A DNA stretch of 64,000 nt from Allodiplogaster sudhausi (GCA_945643635.1 CALZFC010000043.1:2562501-2626500), one strand, 5' to 3'; shown: positions 22,767-34,100, counted from the stretch's first letter. Made by a program: numbers and translations. Notes: generated by a model not told the origin, from the letters alone.

Positions 22767-23442
22767 TTCTCTCTCTAAGTCGTCTCTCTCTCTTTCTTTC
22801 AATGTGAACAGCCTTCTTCAGGACTTGATCGTTTACTTGTAAGTGTCTGTGAGAACGCTCAACGTGAATTATATACATCTCTCTGTAGCTCATTACAAAG
22901 CTCTTACTTTGTAAAATTCACTGGTATAGAGAGAGAGTCAACTTTCGGTCTCTTTGTAAGTGTTATAATGTGTTTTAATCGAAAAAAATGCGTAAACGCA
23001 CACATGTTGGCATTGTGCCAAAAACTTTAAATGACTTGTGAATGCGTTCAATGGACACGAAAAAATGCATATTTTTGCAGAGAGACAGAGGAATGCGAGA
23101 GGAAGACAGAGAAATAGAGAGAGAGTGGAAAAGTAAGTTGTAAGTGTATATATTTAATGTTTTTCATGTGTTTGGCTGCATGCGTGGTTGAGGCAGCGCG
23201 AATTGGCAAAGTGCCAATAATTATGAGGTGCAAAGAGGTGCGAAGAAATGAGCGAAATGAGGTGCAATGTGTGTTTTTTCTGCTTGCGCAGATTTTTTGC
23301 AATTTATTATGAATATTAACGTTAAGTATTGTGTACTTACAGAGTTGTAAACAGCATAATTGAGACTTTTGAGTTTAAAGAGCCAAAGGTCCTCGCACGA
23401 ATTTGATCATACTGTAGACGGCAAGAGTTTTACAGAGAGCTT

Positions 23443-23600
23443 ATTGGTTGGCTGAGGGGAGGAGCTTATGTCTCTTTTTCTTAATTCTCTTTTTCGTGCT
23501 CTCGCTTTTTTCTGCCTCTCACGCAAACCACGCCTCCCTCTCGCACACGCTAAAATGATCGCAGACACGTAAGAGCTTATGAGGAGTACAGGGAACTAGT
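23443..23600 (+). promoter_or_regulatory. Promoter-like module before a 55-bp block
   Basis: An inverted CCAAT box (ATTGG, 23443-23447) and a GC-box-like GGGGAGGAGC are followed by a CT-rich stretch, CCACGCCTCC and a TATA-like CTAAAATGA near 23550. The module then runs into GGGAACTAGTTAACTAAG and the 55-bp minisatellite. The element order resembles a Pol II promoter. Activity is inferred. Confidence 0.35.
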
Positions 23601-23636
23601 TAACTAAGTTACGCTATTTCCGGGTGTACCGCTATT

Positions 23637-23928
23637 TTAGGGAGCTAAAGAACAAAAAAAAGTTTTAGAGTTCATGGTCTCAGCTAAGCTTAGGGAGTTA
23701 AAGAAGAGTTAAGGAGTTTTTTGAGTTCAGGGTCTCAGCTAAGCTTAGAGAGTTAAAGAAGAGTTGAGGAGTTTTTAGAGTTCAGGGTCTCAGCTAAGCT
23801 TAGGGAGTTAAAGAAGAGTTAAGGAGTTTTTTGAGTTCAGGGTCTCAGCTAAGCTTAGAGAGTTAAAGAAGAGTTGAGGAGTTTTTAGAGTTCAGGGTCT
23901 CAGCTAAGCTTAGGGAGTTAAAGAAGAT
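23637..23928 (+). repeat. 55-bp minisatellite block
   Basis: About five tandem copies of the 55-bp unit with leader and tail as in the first block. AATAAAGACTCC occurs in its tail near 24072. Confidence 0.9.
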
Positions 23929-24097
23929 CTAATGAGTTTTTAGCTGGAGCGCAAGAAGAGAAAGGAAAACATCAAAGGTTTGAAGAAGAGTTCAGAGCAC
24001 GCCAAAGAGCTTACGAATACAGCACAGCAGAAAGCATGCTCAGTATGAGAGTTTAAGTAATTCAATGCACTAATAAAGACTCCTCTAATTTTTCGCT

Positions 24098-24262
24098 CCA
24101 CTGCACGTAGAGCTAAGAAGGCCATCTCGGCTCGACGTAACGCCGAGCCAAGAAGGCCATCTCAGTTCGACGGCACGCCGAGCCAAGACGGCCAACTCAG
24201 CTCCACTGAACGCAGAGCCAAGAAGTCCATCTCAGCTCTGCGTAATGCAGAGCCAGGACGGC
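24098..24262 (+). repeat. 35-bp minisatellite (CTCGACG type)
   Basis: Four to five copies with period 35 and variable CGTAACGCC, GGCACGCC or CTGAACGC centres. Confidence 0.85.
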
Positions 24263-24349
24263 AGAGTCAAGTTGAGGAGCAACTCAAGCTTGGGAAATTA
24301 AACCGGCTTTGGAAAGCGCTGGATGCCTATGTATTTGCGCAACCTATAC

Positions 24350-26034
24350 TGGCCGAGTTTTCGAAGGGAGTTCATGATGCTGGGTATGCGTACTTGGAGT
24401 GTTGGCAAAGTGCCAAAAAAAGAATTTTTTGATAATTTAACTCCTTTAAAGGTTACATAAAATTACAAAAAAAAAAAAACAGAGAGTAAGGGTAGAGTGG
24501 GAGAGAACTGATAGAACTGTCTCTCTCTCTCTTTCTGAGTTGTAAGTGTATATATTTAATGTTCTTTCATGTGTTCGTGGAATGTTTAGTGTTTGGCAGC
24601 TTGAAAAGTTGCGAGAGAGACACTTTAACGTTGTCCTCCAAGTACGTTAGATATGGGCGAGGTGCGAGTGAATGTATTTTTTTCTCTGTTCTCTCATTAG
24701 AACGTGCTATTTTTGATATGTCACGAAAAGCTGTGAATTGGGAGAGCGAGAAAGAGAGAGAGAGAGTTAGAGAGAGAGAGAGAAAGAGAGAGAAACAAAG
24801 ACAGCAAGCAAAGAACAGAAAGTGCTAAAGTGAAATGTCTGTATATGTAAATGTTGTGTTTTATTCAATTTCCTTTAATAGCGGCTGGCTTTAGTGATCC
24901 TTGCCACAAAAAAATGTGTGGTTCCAAGCGTTCGCGAGGAACGCGAGGAACCACAAAAAATTAGCGGTCAGGCTCACAGGCCAGCCGAATCTGAGGCTGT
25001 GCCTCGAAATTGGTTGATTAAACCGAGCTCCGGGATGCCCTTGTATCGGCGCACACTATACTTGACGGCTTTTCGACCAAAAATTTCATATGGCTGCATG
25101 TCTGGATGTCGTTTGGCAGCATGCCAAGCTGCGAGAGAGACACTTTAACGTTGTTCTGCAAGAAAGTTAGATACATCAGAAGAACCGCCTACTGGCCGAG
25201 TTTTCGAAAGGAGTTCATGATGCTGGGTATGCGTACTTGGAGTGTTGGCAAAGTGCCAAAAAAATAATTTTTTGATAATTTAACTCCTTTAAAGGTTACA
25301 TAAAATTACAAAAAAAAAAAAACAGAGAGTAAGGGTAGAGTGGGAGAGAACTGATAGAACTGTCTCTCTCTCTTTTTCTGAGTTGTAAGTGTATATATTT
25401 AATGTTCTTTCATGTGTTCGTGGAATGTTTAGTGTTTGGCAGCTTGAAAAGTTGCGAGAGAGACACTTTAACGTTGTCCTCCAAGTACGTTAGATATGGG
25501 CGAGGTGCGAGTGAATGTATTTTTTTCTCTGTTCTCTCATTAGAACGTGCTATTTTTGATATGTCACGAAAAGCTGTGAATTGGGAGAGCGAGAAAGAGA
25601 GAGAGAGAGTTAGAGAGAGAGAGAGAAAGAGAGAGAAACAAAGACAGCAAGCAAAGAACAGAAAGTGCTAAAGTGAAATGTCTGTATATGTAAATGTTGT
25701 GTTTTATTCAATTTCCTTTATTAGCGGCTGGCTTTAGTGATCCTTGCCACAAAAAAATGTGTGGTTCCAAGCGTTCGCGAGGAACGCGAGGAACCACAAA
25801 AAATTAGCGGCCAGGCTCACAGGCCAGCCGAATCTGAGGCTGTGCCTCGAAATTGGTTGATTAAACCGAGCTCCGGGATGCCCGTGTATCGGCGCACACT
25901 ATACTTGACGGCTTTTCGACCAAAAATTCCATATGGTTGCAAGTCTTTATTTCGTTTGGCAGCTTGCCAAGTGGCGAGAGAGACACTTTAACATTGGCCT
26001 GCAATCACGTTAGATACATCAAAAGAACCGCCTT
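24350..26034 (+). repeat. 843-bp tandem duplication
   Basis: Two adjacent copies (about 24350-25191 and 25192-26034) are nearly identical. Open frames starting at 24559 and 25402 encode the same 89 residues, which reflects recent duplication and not selection on a protein. The junction joins AACCGCCT directly to ACTGGCCGAG. Confidence 0.9.
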
Positions 26035-26397
26035 TCTCTGCTGCATCCGACACCATGGAGAGAGACGGCTCTTTAAGGCTCTCTCTATTTTTAATTATAT
26101 TTTAAAGAGTTTTTGCGCACATATGGCTGCTCGAGACAGCCCGGAATTGGCAAAGTGCCAAAAAAATGAGGTGCAAGGAAGTGTGAAGAAATGAGCGAAA
26201 TGAAGAGCAATGTGTTTTTTGATGCTTGTGTAGATTTTTTAGCGATTTATTAAGCATATTTACGTTAACTTTTGTGTACTTACAAAGTTGTAAACTGCAT
26301 AAATGCGACTGTTGAGTTTAAAGAGCTAAAGGTCCTTGCACGAATTTGAGCATACTGTACCAGGTCTCAGCGAAGCATGGAGTGCTCAAGAGCTCTG

Positions 26398-26600
26398 ATT
26401 GGTCAAAAACTGGGAGGAGCCTATGTCTCTTTTTCTTTTTTCTCTTCTTCCGGGATGCTATATCACTTTTTTCTGCTTCTCTGCTTGGCCACGTGTCCAT
26501 ATCGCACACGCTATAATACTCGCAGACACGTAAGGCTATGTGAGCTACTTAAGGGAACCAGACACGTAAGGCTATGTGAGCTACTTAAGGGAACTAGTTA
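26398..26600 (+). promoter_or_regulatory. Promoter-like module with TATAATA
   Basis: ATTGG at 26398-26402 is followed by TGGGAGGAGCC, a CT-rich stretch and CTATAATA at 26511-26518. The anchor GGGAACTAGTTAACTAAG lies about 75 bases further on. It is a better TATA candidate than the CTAAAATGA variant at 23.5 kb. Confidence 0.4.
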
Positions 26601-26635
26601 ACTAAGTTAAGTTACTTTCTGGAGTACTACTACTT

Positions 26636-26876
26636 TAGGGAGCTAAACAACTTTAAAGAGCTAAGAAAAGTTTAGGAGTTTTTAGAGTTCAGGGGCTCAC
26701 TTAAGCTTAGGGAGTTAAAGAAGAGTTAAGAAGTTTTTAGAGTTTCGGGACTCAGCAAAGCTAAGGAAAGAATAATTAAGGAGTTTTAGAGTTCAGGGTC
26801 TCAGCTAAGCTTAGGGAGCTAAAGAAGAGTTAAGGAGTTTTTAAAGTTTCGGGTCTCAGCAAAGCTTACGGAGTAA
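26636..26876 (+). repeat. 55-bp minisatellite block
   Basis: About four diverged copies of the 55-bp unit. The tail is shortened and leads directly to TTATTTCAGATGACTC and the dyad-type 35-bp repeat. Confidence 0.85.
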
Positions 26877-27005
26877 GAAGAGAGAGAGAGAGAGTAAGAA
26901 GAGAAAAGAAGACATCAAAGGCTTTAAGAAGAGTTCAGAGCACGACAATACACAAAACATCAATTGGCATAATTTTATTATGTACTATTTATTTCAGATG
27001 ACTCT

Positions 27006-27160
27006 AAGTGAACCTGGCCGCAAAAACTGCGGTTCCAAGCGTTCGAAAGGAACCGCAAAAACTGCAGTTCCATGCGATCACAATAAACCGCAAAATTCGC
27101 AGTTCCATGCGATCGGAAGAAACCGCAAAATTCGCAGGTTCAAGCGTTCGCAAGGAACTA
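27006..27160 (+). repeat. 35-bp minisatellite (dyad type)
   Basis: Tandem units with GTTCCAAGCGTTCGAAAGGA and relatives, period about 35. Each unit contains an imperfect dyad, GTTCC..GCG and CGC..GGAAC. Same-type blocks occur at 32093-32247 and 58765-58915. Confidence 0.85.
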
Positions 27161-27936
27161 CAAAAAATGAGCGGCCACGCTCACAGGCGAGCCAAACGTG
27201 AGACTGCGCCTCGAAGTTGCAGATTGAACCGAGTTCTGGAATGCCAGTAAACCAGTGCAACCTATACTTTACGGGTTTTTGACCAAAATTTTTTTCTCTG
27301 CGCAACTCTATTTCGCTGTAACAGGCAATTTCAGGACTTGGACTTATACTTGTAAGTGTATGTCAAAATGCATAACGTGAATTATACACAGCTCTCTGTA
27401 GCTCATTACAAAGCTCTTACTTTGTAGATTTCACTGGTATAGAGAGAGAATCAACTTTTGGTCTCTTTGTATGTGTTTTAATCGGAAAAAACGCATAAAC
27501 GCACATATGTTGGCATCGTGCCAAAAACTTTAAATGACTTGTGAATGCGTTCAATGGACACGAGAAAAATGCAAATTTTTGCAGAGAGGCAGAGGAATGC
27601 AAGAGGAAGAGAGATAAATAGAGAGAGAGTGGAAAAGTAAGTTGTAAGTGTATATATTTAATGTTTTTCATGTGTTTGGCTGCATGTGTGGTTGAGACAG
27701 CGCGAATTGGCAAAGTGCCAATAATTATGAGGTGCGAAGAAATGAGCGAAATGAGGTGCAATGTGTGTTTTTTCTGCTTGCGCAGATTTTTTGCGATTTA
27801 TTATGAATATTAACGTCAAGTTTTGAATACTTACAGAGTTGTAAGCAGCATAAATGAGGCAGTTGAGTTTAAAGAGCCAAAGGTCCTCGCCCGAATTTGA
27901 TCATACTGTAGACGGCAAGAGTTTTGCTGTAAGCTT

Positions 27937-28096
27937 ATTGGTCGACTGAGGGGAGGAGCTTATGTCTCGTTTTCTTAATTCTCTCTTTCTCGGCGTGCTC
28001 TCGCTTTTTTCTGCCTCTCACGCAAACCACGCCTCCCTCTCGCACACGCTAAAATGATCGCAGACACGTAAGAGCTTATGAGGAGTACAGGGAACT
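27937..28096 (+). promoter_or_regulatory. Promoter-like module
   Basis: ATTGG at 27937-27941, GGGGAGGAGC, CCACGCCTCC and CTAAAATGA, ending at the GGGAACTAGTTAACTAAG anchor. Its copy at 33023-33183 continues differently after GGGAACTA. Confidence 0.35.
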
Positions 28097-28136
28097 AGTT
28101 AACTAAGTTACGCTATTTCTGGGACTACCGCTATTT

Positions 28137-28250
28137 TAGGGAGCTTAAGAGCTTAAAGAAGAGTTTAGGAGTTTTTAGAGTTTTGGGGCTCAGTTAAGCT
28201 TTAGGAATTTTTAGAGTTTTGGGGCTCAGCTAAGCTTAGGGAGTAAAAAG
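28137..28250 (+). repeat. Short 55-bp minisatellite block
   Basis: About two degenerate copies between the leader and a full tail. AATAAAGACTCC is at about 28393. Confidence 0.8.
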
Positions 28251-28483
28251 CTAATGAGCTTTTAGCTGCAGTGCAAGAACAGAAAGAAAGACATCAAACG
28301 TTTGAAGAAGAGTTCAGAGCACGCCAAAGAGCTTACGAATACAGCACATCAGAAAGCATGCGAAGTTTAAGAGTTTAAGTAAATCTATGCACTAATAAAG
28401 ACTCCTAATTTTTCAGGTAATTCTAAGCTGCACATCGTCATTTTACAATTAATAAAAAAACATTAAAAAAGCCCTATCCCGGC

Positions 28484-28660
28484 TCCACTGCACGTAGAGC
28501 CAAGAAGGCCATCTCAACTCGACGTCACGTCAAGCCAAGAAGGCCATCTCAGCTCGACGTTACGTCAAGCCAAGAAGGCCATCTCAGCTCGACGTCACGT
28601 CAAGATAAGAAGGCCATCTCAGCTCGACGTCACGTCAAGCTAAGAAGGCCATTCCATGTG
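28484..28660 (+). repeat. 35-bp minisatellite (CTCGACGTCACGTC type)
   Basis: Five copies with period 35 that run into GGCCATTCCATGTGTTCGCA, the first half of a dyad-type unit. Confidence 0.9.
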
Positions 28661-29104
28661 TTCGCAAGGAACATTAAAAAATGAGCGGCCAGGCTCACAG
28701 GCTAACAAATCGTGAGGCGGTGTCTGGAATTCGCCGATTAAACTGATTTCTGGGATGCCCATGAACCGGCGCACACTATACTTGACGGCTTTTCGAACAA
28801 AATTTTTTTCTCAGCGGGGCCAATTTTTTTTGTTCTCAGACCTCGGATGAGGAAACTTCTTTTAAATGTCTAATCGTTCAGACTTACTTTTATACAACAT
28901 TACATTGCTAAAAAAACCGCCTTTCTCTGTAGAAAAATGTAGGATAGAGAGAGACACAGCTTCCGAGCTCTCTCTAAATGTTTTACGCTAAATTAAAGAC
29001 TTGTGATTACATATGGTTGGCTCAACTGCACACAAAGATTAGAAGAGAATATCAGCTCGGAGTGATAGTTTTAATATGCTTCCTTTATTTCAGATTGCTC
29101 TAAA

Positions 29105-29195
29105 TGAGCCTGGCCGCAAAAGCTGCAGTTCCAAGCGTTCGCAAGAAACCGCCAAAGCAGCGGTTCCATGCGTTCACAAGTAACGGCAAAAAATG
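29105..29195 (+). repeat. 35-bp minisatellite (dyad type)
   Basis: About 2.5 copies that follow a splice-acceptor-like TTTATTTCAGATTGCTC. Confidence 0.8.
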
Positions 29196-29939
29196 AGCGG
29201 CCAGGCCCACAGGCGAACCAACCGTGCGGCGGTGCCTTGAATTCGCCGAACGGAATGCAGAGCCAGGAAGACCCAAGAGTGAGGAGCTACCTCAAACTTG
29301 GGTAACTAAACCGGCGTTTGAAAGAAAGCGCTGGATGCCTATGAATTTGCGCAACCTACACTTGCCGAGTTTTCGAAGGGAGTTCATGATGCTGAGTGTG
29401 CGTACTTGGAATGCTGGCAAAGTGCCAAAAAATTATTATTTTAAGAGTTTTACTGCTTTAAAGGTTACATAAAATTACAAAAAAAATCAGAGAGTAAGAG
29501 TAGAGTGTGAGAGACATGATAGAACTGTCTCTCTCTCACTTTCTCTCTCTCTATGTCGTCTCTCTCTCTCTTTCTTTCTAAGTGAACAGGCTACTTCAGG
29601 ACTTGATCGTGTACTTGTAAGTGTCTGTGAGAACGCTCAACGTGAATTATATACATCTCTCTGTAGCTCATTACAAAGCTCTTCCTTTGTACAATTCACT
29701 GGTATAGAGAGAGAGTCAACTTTCCGTTTCTTTGTAAGTGTTTTAATGTGTTTTAATGGAAAGACACACATATGTTGACATCGTGCTAAAAACTTTAAAT
29801 GGCTTGTGAATGCGTTCAATGGCCACGAAAAAATGCAGATTTTTGCAGAGAGACAGAGGAATACGAGAGGAAGACAGAGAAATAGAGAGAGAGTGGAAAA
29901 GTAAGTTGTAAGTGTATGTATTTAATGTATTTCATTTGT

Positions 29940-30200
29940 TTGGCTGTATGTTTGCAAGAGGTGCGAAGTGGTCGACGGAGGTGCGAAGTGAGAGTCGACG
30001 TCTGTTTTTCTCTGCCAACGCTATCTCGCCTTTTCGCGCCTGTGACTTTTTTTCTCTAACCTCTCAAAAACGCACCTATAACGGGCTGTTTTCGTCAAGG
30101 GGCGGAGCTAAGCGACTGTTTCGTTGTCTAACCTCCGTGTTTTGCGAGCAGCCTCGGCGATCTCGCGTGTCGCAGCCTCGGCGAACTTTTTTTTTCTTTT
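29940..30200 (+). repeat. GC-rich GGGGCGGAGC module
   Basis: GC-rich block containing GTGCGAAGTGGTCGACGG, AACGCACCTATAACGGGC, GGGGCGGAGCTAAGCGAC and a repeated GCAGCCTCGGCGA. Other copies begin near 37.43, 40.12, 41.22, 55.01 and 62.69 kb. A partial tandem copy is at about 40.46 kb. Confidence 0.85.
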
Positions 30201-30566
30201 CTCTGCTCGTCTAATCTCTCACATCTGTACGTTTCTCGTCGCTTTCTCTCGCACTCATGCCCGCTCTCCAATCTCTCTCCATGGCTTTTTTTTCGGAGAT
30301 ACACTTCTGCTTGTGAACTATCTAGAGGAGAGGAATATCTAGAGTCGGAGATACACTTCTGCTTGTGAACTATCTAGAGGAGAGGAATATCTAGAGGAAC
30401 TAAGGTTCTAAGTGCTTTACAAAGCTCTGTTGCTAAGTGCTCTTCTTATCATGTGTTCTAAGTGCTACTATTGAAATGTTCAAATTTTTCTGGTCATTTT
30501 GAGCAATCAACTATGTTTCTGCGATAAAAATGAAGCAAGATACAAAGAAATTGCCTTTCCCGAAAC

Positions 30567-30702
30567 CACTACACGTTGAGCTAAGAAGGCCATCTCAGCT
30601 CGACGTCACGTCAAGACAAGAAGGCCATCTCAGCTCGGCGTCACGTCAAGCCAAGAAGGCCATCTCAACACGACGTCACGCCAAGCCAAGAAGGCCATTC
30701 CA
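30567..30702 (+). repeat. 35-bp minisatellite (CTCGACGTCACGTC type)
   Basis: About four copies. The same array is repeated unchanged at 33349-33484 and 35433-35568. Confidence 0.9.
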
Positions 30703-31149
30703 TGCGTTCGCAAGTAACGGCAAAAAATGAGCGGCCAGGCCCACAGGCGAACCAACCGTGAGGCGGTGCCCGGAATTCGCCGATTAAAGCGATTTCTGGG
30801 ATGCCCATGAACCGGCGCACACTATACTTGACGGCTTTTCGACCAAAATTTTTTTCTCAGCGAGGCCAATTTTTTTTGTTCTCACCATCAGACCTCGGAT
30901 GAGGAAACTTCTTTGAAAAGTCTAATCGTTCAGACTTACTTTTATACAACATTACATAGCTTTAAAAAACCGCCTTTCTCTGTAGAAAAATGTAGGATAG
31001 AGAGAGACACAGCTTCCGAGCTCTCTCTAAATGTTTTACGCTAAATTAAAGACTTGTGATTACATATGGCTGGCTCAACTGCACACAAAGATTAGAAGAG
31101 AATATCAGCTCGGAGTGATAGTTTTAATATGCTTCCTTTATTTCAGATT

Positions 31150-31317
31150 GCTCTAAATGAGCCTGGCCGCAAAAACTGCAGTTCCAAACGGTCGCAAGGA
31201 ACCGCAGAACCTGCAGCTCCAAGCGTTCGCAAGGAACCGCAAAAGCTGCAGTTCCAAGCGTTCGCAAGAAACCGCCAAAGCAGCGGTTCCATGCGTTCGC
31301 AAGTAACGGCAAAAAAT
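31150..31317 (+). repeat. 35-bp minisatellite (dyad type)
   Basis: Four to five copies with GTTCCAAGCGTTCGCAAG and GGAACCGC. Copies with the same order are at 33932-34100 and 56778-56945. Confidence 0.9.
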
Positions 31318-31720
31318 GAGAAATGAAGAGCAATGTGTTTTTTGATGCTTGTGTAGATTTTTTAGCGATTTATTAAGCATATTTACGTTAACTTTTGTGT
31401 ACTTACAAAGTTGTAAACTGCATAAATGCGACTGTTGAGTTTAAAGAGCTAAAGGTCCTTGCACGAATTTGAGCATACTGTACCAGGTCTCAGCGAAGCA
31501 TGGAGAGCTCAAGAGCTCTGATTGTTCAAAAACTGGGAGGAGCCTATGTCTCTTTTTCTTTTTTCTCTTCTTCCGGGATGCTATATCACTTTTTTCTGCT
31601 TCTCTGCTTGGCCACGCCTCCATATCGCACACGCTATAATACTCGCAGACACGTAAGGCTATGTGAGCTACTTAAGGGAACTAGTTAACTAAGTTAAGTT
31701 ACTTTCTGGAGTACTACTAC

Positions 31721-31965
31721 TTTAGGGAGCTAAACAACTTTAAAGAGCTAAGAAAAGTTTAGGAGTTTTTAGAGTTCAGGGGCTCACTTAAGCTTAGGGA
31801 GTTAAAGAAGAGTTAAGAAGTTTTTAGAGTTTCGGGACTCAGCAAAGCTAAGGAAAGAATAATTAAGGAGTTTTAGAGTTCAGGGTCTCAGCTAAGCTTA
31901 GGGAGCTAAAGAAGAGTTAAGGAGTTTTTAAAGTTTCGGGTCTCAGCAAAGCTTACGGAGTAAGA
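31721..31965 (+). repeat. 55-bp minisatellite block
   Basis: Copy of the 26636-26876 block within the duplicated segment. Confidence 0.85.
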
Positions 31966-33022
31966 AGAGAGAGAGAGAGAGTAAGAAGAGAAAAGAAGAC
32001 ATCAAAGGCTTTAAGAAGAGTTCAGAGCACGACAATACACAAAACATCAATTGGCATAATTTTATTATGTACTATTTATTTCAGATGACTCTAAGTGAAC
32101 CTGGCCGCAAAAACTGCGGTTCCAAGCGTTCGAAAGGAACCGCAAAAACTGCAGTTCCATGCGATCACAATAAACCGCAAAATTCGCAGTTCCATGCGAT
32201 CGGAAGAAACCGCAAAATTCGCAGGTTCAAGCGTTCGCAAGGAACTACAAAAAATGAGCGGCCACGCTCACAGGCGAGCCAAACGTGAGACTGCGCCTCG
32301 AAGTTGCAGATTGAACCGAGTTCTGGAATGCCAGTAAACCAGTGCAACCTATACTTTACGGGTTTTTGACCAAAATTTTTTTCTCTGCGCAACTCTATTT
32401 CGCTGTAACAGGCAATTTCAGGACTTGGACTTATACTTGTAAGTGTATGTCAAAATGCATAACGTGAATTATACACAGCTCTCTGTAGCTCATTACAAAG
32501 CTCTTACTTTGTAGATTTCACTGGTATAGAGAGAGAATCAACTTTTGGTCTCTTTGTATGTGTTTTAATCGGAAAAAACGCATAAACGCACATATGTTGG
32601 CATCGTGCCAAAAACTTTAAATGACTTGTGAATGCGTTCAATGGACACGAGAAAAATGCAAATTTTTGCAGAGAGGCAGAGGAATGCAAGAGGAAGAGAG
32701 ATAAATAGAGAGAGAGTGGAAAAGTAAGTTGTAAGTGTATATATTTAATGTTTTTCATGTGTTTGGCTGCATGTGTGGTTGAGACAGCGCGAATTGGCAA
32801 AGTGCCAATAATTATGAGGTGCGAAGAAATGAGCGAAATGAGGTGCAATGTGTGTTTTTTCTGCTTGCGCAGATTTTTTGCGATTTATTATGAATATTAA
32901 CGTCAAGTTTTGAATACTTACAGAGTTGTAAGCAGCATAAATGAGGCAGTTGAGTTTAAAGAGCCAAAGGTCCTCGCCCGAATTTGATCATACTGTAGAC
33001 GGCAAGAGTTTTGCTGTAAGCT

Positions 33023-33183
33023 TATTGGTCGACTGAGGGGAGGAGCTTATGTCTCGTTTTCTTAATTCTCTCTTTCTCGGCGTGCTCTCGCTTTTTTCTG
33101 CCTCTCACGCAAACCACGCCTCCCTCTCGCACACGCTAAAATGATCGCAGACACGTAAGAGCTTATGAGGAGTACAGGGAACT
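33023..33183 (+). promoter_or_regulatory. Promoter-like module, recombinant downstream
   Basis: Same CCAAT/GGGGAGGAGC/CTAAAATGA order as 27937-28096. After GGGAACTA it joins AAGGTTCTAAGTGC in place of the 55-bp leader. Confidence 0.35.
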
Positions 33184-34100
33184 AAGGTTCTAAGTGCTTT
33201 ACAAAGCTCTGTTGCTAAGTGCTCTTCTTATCATGTGTTCTAAGTGCTACTATTGAAATGTTCAAATTTTTCTGGTCATTTTGAGCAATCAACTATGTTT
33301 CTGCGATAAAAATGAAGCAAGATACAAAGAAATTGCCTTTCCCGAAACCACTACACGTTGAGCTAAGAAGGCCATCTCAGCTCGACGTCACGTCAAGACA
33401 AGAAGGCCATCTCAGCTCGGCGTCACGTCAAGCCAAGAAGGCCATCTCAACACGACGTCACGCCAAGCCAAGAAGGCCATTCCATGCGTTCGCAAGTAAC
33501 GGCAAAAAATGAGCGGCCAGGCCCACAGGCGAACCAACCGTGAGGCGGTGCCCGGAATTCGCCGATTAAAGCGATTTCTGGGATGCCCATGAACCGGCGC
33601 ACACTATACTTGACGGCTTTTCGACCAAAATTTTTTTCTCAGCGAGGCCAATTTTTTTTGTTCTCACCATCAGACCTCGGATGAGGAAACTTCTTTGAAA
33701 AGTCTAATCGTTCAGACTTACTTTTATACAACATTACATAGCTTTAAAAAACCGCCTTTCTCTGTAGAAAAATGTAGGATAGAGAGAGACACAGCTTCCG
33801 AGCTCTCTCTAAATGTTTTACGCTAAATTAAAGACTTGTGATTACATATGGCTGGCTCAACTGCACACAAAGATTAGAAGAGAATATCAGCTCGGAGTGA
33901 TAGTTTTAATATGCTTCCTTTATTTCAGATTGCTCTAAATGAGCCTGGCCGCAAAAACTGCAGTTCCAAACGGTCGCAAGGAACCGCAGAACCTGCAGCT
34001 CCAAGCGTTCGCAAGGAACCGCAAAAGCTGCAGTTCCAAGCGTTCGCAAGAAACCGCCAAAGCAGCGGTTCCATGCGTTCGCAAGTAACGGCAAAAAATG
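33179..34100 (+). repeat. Duplicated block, copy 2
   Basis: Near-identical to 30399-31317, including the 66-residue frame at 33312. It departs after the dyad-type 35-bp array, where a hairpin module follows. Confidence 0.9.

Larger units (their letters stand above)
26198..28096 (+). repeat. 1.9-kb duplicated block, copy 1
   Basis: Near-identical to 31320-33183. This copy is about 35 bases longer because the phrase ACACGTAAGGCTATGTGAGC is doubled near 26541-26590. It contains a promoter-like module, a 55-bp block, the dyad 35-bp minisatellite and the GA spacer, then a second promoter-like module. Confidence 0.9.
30399..31317 (+). repeat. Duplicated block, copy 1 (pairs with 33179-34100)
   Basis: Starts GGAACTAAGGTTCTAAGTGC and carries the 35-bp array, the ACCGGCGCACACTATACTTG spacer, the hairpin module and the dyad-type 35-bp array. 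Copy 2 is 2,782 bp downstream. The first part recurs again at about 35266-35830. Confidence 0.9.
31320..33183 (+). repeat. 1.9-kb duplicated block, copy 2
   Basis: Near-identical to 26198-28096, with which several long frames are shared at a constant 5,087-bp offset. It has the undoubled form of the 36-bp phrase, and the inverted CCAAT box is changed to ATTGT near 31521. Confidence 0.9.

Noticed and set aside
24559..25671. Two identical 89-residue proteins as a conserved gene pair
   Set aside because: Their identity follows from an 843-bp tandem DNA duplication that is equally conserved outside the frame, and the C-terminal half is a GA-repeat translation.
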